64,000 bases of DNA, from positions 1-64,000 of the forward strand of contig CAIMVD010000399.1 in assembly GCA_903844815.1 (NCBI GenBank). Reading direction: 5' to 3'. Shown here one piece after another: positions 60,675-64,000 of the stretch. Below the pieces are notes generated by a model. It was not told the origin of the DNA, did not search any database, and saw only the letters and a list, made by a program, of their open reading frames with translations. Source of the DNA: an uncultured Bacteroidota bacterium. Lineage in GTDB: Bacteria; Bacteroidota; Bacteroidia; Bacteroidales; VadinHA17. Within the stretch, counting starts at the first letter, position 1. Each line of letters begins with the position of its first letter. A program made the translations under genes and the position numbers.

Positions 60675-61514
60675 TTATTTAAAAGAATTAATGGTCTTTC
60701 GTAGTTCAACAAGTCTGTACAGTAGCTGATCCATTTCCGACAATTTAAGCATGTTAGCGCCATCCGATTTTGCAACTGACGGATCCGGATGAGTCTCAAT
60801 AAAAATACCGTCAGCTCCTACGCTTATGGCAGCTTTGCCAATGGTCTCGATCATCCCTGGCCTGCCACCCGAAACTCCGCCTGCCTGGTTTGGTTCCTGA
60901 AGCGAGTGGGTGATGTCCATGATAACAGGAACACCGGTTTCCTGCATCGTCGGAATATTCCTGAAATCAACAATCAGGTCCTGATAACCAAAGGTATTGC
61001 CTCTGTCGGTAAGCATGATATTGTTATTTCCGGTCTCTCTTACCTTATCTACTGCAAATCGCATTGATGCTCCCGACAGAAACTGCCCCTTTTTTATATT
61101 TATCCACTTTCCCGTTTTTCCGGCGGCAACAAGGAGATCTGTCTGCCTGCACAGGAAAGCCGGGATCTGCAGTACGTCGGCATATTCCGCAGCCATATCG
61201 GCTTCATCGGGGTTATGGATATCAGTAACAACAGGCACTGAAAATTTATCCCTGACAGCAGCGAGGATCTTTAATGCTTTTATGTCGCCGATACCGGCAA
61301 ATGAGTCAATCCTCGACCTGTTTGCCTTTCTGTAGGATGACTTGAAAACAAAAGGGATACGATATTTTTCCGAAAGAAATACGAGGTGTTCCGCAGTTTC
61401 AAAAACAATCTCTTCGCTTTCGATAACGCATGGACCCGATAACAGCAGGAAATTACCCGATTCGGAAAATCGGATTCCCGGAATATTTTTTGCAGCGTCT
61501 GACATACTAAACAA
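60675..61514 (-). CDS. kdsA: 3-deoxy-8-phosphooctulonate synthase
   Basis: LLSGPCVIESEEI, FKSSYRKANRSRIDSFAGIGD, VTDIHNPDEADMAAEYADVLQIPAFLCRQTDLLVAA. Confidence 0.97.
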   Translation of the reverse strand: MFSMSDAAKNIPGIRFSESGNFLLLSGPCVIESEEIVFETAEHLVFLSEKYRIPFVFKSSYRKANRSRIDSFAGIGDIKALKILAAVRDKFSVPVVTDIHNPDEADMAAEYADVLQIPAFLCRQTDLLVAAGKTGKWINIKKGQFLSGASMRFAVDKVRETGNNNIMLTDRGNTFGYQDLIVDFRNIPTMQETGVPVIMDITHSLQEPNQAGGVSGGRPGMIETIGKAAISVGADGIFIETHPDPSVAKSDGANMLKLSEMDQLLYRLVELRKTINSFK

Positions 61515-61581
61515 AATTAAAAAAAATATTGATACGCGAGTCCGCCGGTCTGAATTAATATTTCGTGCCCGACGTTGTTTG

Positions 61582-62877
61582 TTAATCGTAGTTATAAAAG
61601 TCCTTCCACATCGAGGAGAGTTTTTTTCTCAGTTCTGTTTCTTTTGAATTTGATCCGGGATTGTAGAATTTTGTTCCTTTCAGTTCTTCCGGAAGGAAAT
61701 TATCCGGGACAAAATTTCCGTCAAAACTGTGAGCATATTTGTACTCCTTTCCATAGCCAATGTTCTTCATAAGCCTGGTAGGAGCGTTCCTCAGATGCAG
61801 CGGAACAGGAAGGTTGCCCTGACTTCTCACCATCTCAATAGCTTCATCGATAGCCATATATGAGGAGTTGCTTTTTGGAGAGGTAGCCAGGTATATTGCT
61901 GCTTCCGACAGTATTATCCTCGATTCGGGCCACCCTATAACATTTACCGCTTCAAAGCAAGTGTGTGCCAATAAAAGGGCATTTGGATTGGCCAGGCCAA
62001 TATCCTCAGCTGCCAGGATAAGCATTCTCCTGGCAATGAACTTGGGATCCTCTCCACCTTCAACCATTCGTGCAAGCCAGTAAACGGCTGCATTGGGGTC
62101 GCTTCCCCTTATGGACTTTATGAATGCGGATATTATATCATAATGCTGCTCACCGTTCTTATCGTAAAGAGCGAGATTCCTCTGAACATGCTTCAGAACC
62201 TTTTCATTGGTAACGATAATTTTTTCAACAGAGCCTTCAATCGCTTCGGAACTAACTACAAGTTCAAGGGCGTTGAACAATTTTCTGACATCCCCTCCGG
62301 AAATACGAATCAAAGCCTCATAGTCTTTCATTTCAATATTAAAAGTGGCAAGGTAGCTGTCTTTCTTCAGAGCTATATCCACCAACGCAATCAGCTCATC
62401 ATCGGCAAGCGATTTCAGTATGTAAACCTGACAACGGGAGAGGAGCGGTGAGATTACTTCGAATGAAGGATTTTCCGTTGTAGCTCCGATCAGGGTGATC
62501 GTTCCCTGTTCAACAGCGCTCAGGAGTGAATCCTGTTGAGATTTATTGAAGCGGTGAATCTCATCAATGAAAAGAATCGGATTGGGCTGGTTGAAAAACT
62601 GCTGTTTCTTTGCTTTTTCGATTGTATCCCTCACATCCTTGACACCTGAGTGAACAGCACTGAGCTGGAAGAAAGGCCGCTTCAGGGTATTCGCTATTAT
62701 TCCTGCCAATGTAGTTTTTCCAACCCCCGGAGGACCCCATAATATAAAGGAAGGTATATTTCCCGATTCGATTACCTTCCTGAGCACTGCACCGGGACCC
62801 ACAAGATGTTCCTGTCCGTAGAATCCGCCGAGTTCCCTTGGCCTTAGCCTCTCAGCAAGTGGTTGATTTGGCAGCAT
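61582..62877 (-). CDS. rarA: Replication-associated recombination protein A (RarA/MgsA AAA ATPase)
   Basis: PLAERLRPRELGGFYGQEHLVG, GPPGVGKTTLAGIIA, ILFIDEIHRFNKSQQDSLL. Confidence 0.96.
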   Translation of the reverse strand: MLPNQPLAERLRPRELGGFYGQEHLVGPGAVLRKVIESGNIPSFILWGPPGVGKTTLAGIIANTLKRPFFQLSAVHSGVKDVRDTIEKAKKQQFFNQPNPILFIDEIHRFNKSQQDSLLSAVEQGTITLIGATTENPSFEVISPLLSRCQVYILKSLADDELIALVDIALKKDSYLATFNIEMKDYEALIRISGGDVRKLFNALELVVSSEAIEGSVEKIIVTNEKVLKHVQRNLALYDKNGEQHYDIISAFIKSIRGSDPNAAVYWLARMVEGGEDPKFIARRMLILAAEDIGLANPNALLLAHTCFEAVNVIGWPESRIILSEAAIYLATSPKSNSSYMAIDEAIEMVRSQGNLPVPLHLRNAPTRLMKNIGYGKEYKYAHSFDGNFVPDNFLPEELKGTKFYNPGSNSKETELRKKLSSMWKDFYNYD

Positions 62878-63115
62878 CTTTTACAATTTGTGCAAAAGTA
62901 ATAAAAACAAACAGAGCAGGCACATTTTTTAAAGCACGAAGCAATATAAGCATGAGCTTTTTTGTTATAATTGTGTGTTAAATTTATATTCTTGTTAACA
63001 AAGACAGATCTCCTGAATTTTGATCATTTATACCTTTATTTTATATGATGGAGATTTTTGCCCTAAGACGAAACAAATTTTGCATTAATCAAAGGTCTGA
63101 TAAAAAAATAAAACC

Positions 63116-64000
63116 GTGACTAAAAACAATTATTTTCTGCTTCTGGCACTTCCAATCTTAACCGGGTGTTCATCGGGTCAGGATGGCAATAAAAGCGGAA
63201 TTGCCGAAGGAAAAGGGATTATTACCGGCAACGGGATGGTTGTTTCCGCTCATCGTGAGAGTTCAATGATCGGAAATGAAATACTTATGAAGGGTGGAAA
63301 TGCGGTTGATGCAGCAGTAGCCACCGAATTTGCACTCGCTGTATGCTATCCCGAAGCCGGAAATATCGGAGGCGGAGGCTTCATGTTAATAAGGTTGAAA
63401 GACGGAAAATCAGACGTCATTGATTACCGCGAGAAGGCTCCGGCTGATGCTTCGCGCGATATGTACCTCGATAAGTCAGGTAATGTGACTAATGGATTGA
63501 GTACTGAGACTCATCTTGCATCAGGGGTGCCGGGAACAGTAGACGGAGTAATAAAGGCTCATTCAAAATACGGTAGGCTGCCATTCCGGGAAGTCATACA
63601 ACCAGCCATTGATCTTGCGGAGAAAGGATTTCCCCTGTCCTTACGGCAGGCGCAGTCGCTTAATTCAAACAGGATTAACTTTCTTTCCAGGAATTCAGGA
63701 AAAACAGCCTTTGCAGGCGATTCTCTCTGGAAGGAAGGTGACTATCTCATTCAGCCTGCCCTTGCAGAAACTCTCAGACGGATAAGGGATTATGGGAGGG
63801 AAGGATTCTATTCCGGAAAGACTGCCCGACTGATTGTTAAGGAGATGAAGAGGGGTAATGGTATTATTTCGGAGATGGATCTTAACGGCTATATTTCAGT
63901 ATCAAGAAAGCCAATTGAAACATTTTACAGAGGATACAAGGTTATAACCGTGCCTCCGCCTTCCAGCGGAGGTGTAATCCTTGCACAACTTCTCAGGATG
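63116..64000 (+). CDS. Gamma-glutamyltransferase, 3' truncated by window edge; predicted lipoprotein
   Basis: Manual translation from GTG 63116: VTKNNYFLLLALPILTGCSSGQDGNKSG...GNGMVVSAHRESSMIGNEILMKGGNAVDAAVATEFALAVCYPEAGNIGGGGFMLIR; absent from ORF track because no stop in window. Confidence 0.88.
   Translation, partial: MTKNNYFLLLALPILTGCSSGQDGNKSGIAEGKGIITGNGMVVSAHRESSMIGNEILMKGGNAVDAAVATEFALAVCYPEAGNIGGGGFMLIRLKDGKSDVIDYREKAPADASRDMYLDKSGNVTNGLSTETHLASGVPGTVDGVIKAHSKYGRLPFREVIQPAIDLAEKGFPLSLRQAQSLNSNRINFLSRNSGKTAFAGDSLWKEGDYLIQPALAETLRRIRDYGREGFYSGKTARLIVKEMKRGNGIISEMDLNGYISVSRKPIETFYRGYKVITVPPPSSGGVILAQLLRM

Overview
This 64 kb window is a chromosomal segment from a Bacteroidota organism, probably Bacteroidales-like. 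It is AT-rich, shows TAnnTTTG-type promoter motifs, and encodes a T9SS C-terminal sorting domain and an 11-gene nuo operon. Most of it is housekeeping: dnaA, an MCE/MlaD protein plus amidase, lptD, rpsF-rpsR-rplI, dnaX, secA, dapA, ligA, argS, ffh, folD, aroE, nuoABCDHIJKLMN, truA, a galactose cluster, tonB/exbB/exbD, queA, rnpB, kdsA and rarA, with a truncated gamma-glutamyltransferase at the right edge. The best candidate for an under-described system is the minus-strand block 21337-26990. It holds a fused Memo+AMMECR1 protein (AmrB-AmrA), a large polytopic protein joining a b561-like N-terminus to an MFS/spermidine-synthase-like body with a degenerate active site, and an AmrS radical SAM enzyme. 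The Memo and radical SAM proteins both have export-like N-termini, which suggests a membrane-associated or extracytoplasmic variant of the AmmeMemoRadiSam system, whose function is unknown. Other points of interest: complex I lacking NuoEFG, an orphan SiaC-like protein, a ComA-like phosphosulfolactate synthase, a repeat-like hairpin in rnpB, and several palindromic intergenic repeats. No CRISPR array, tRNA, rRNA, prophage or IS transposase was seen. All calls come from reading sequence and recalling families; no searches were run.
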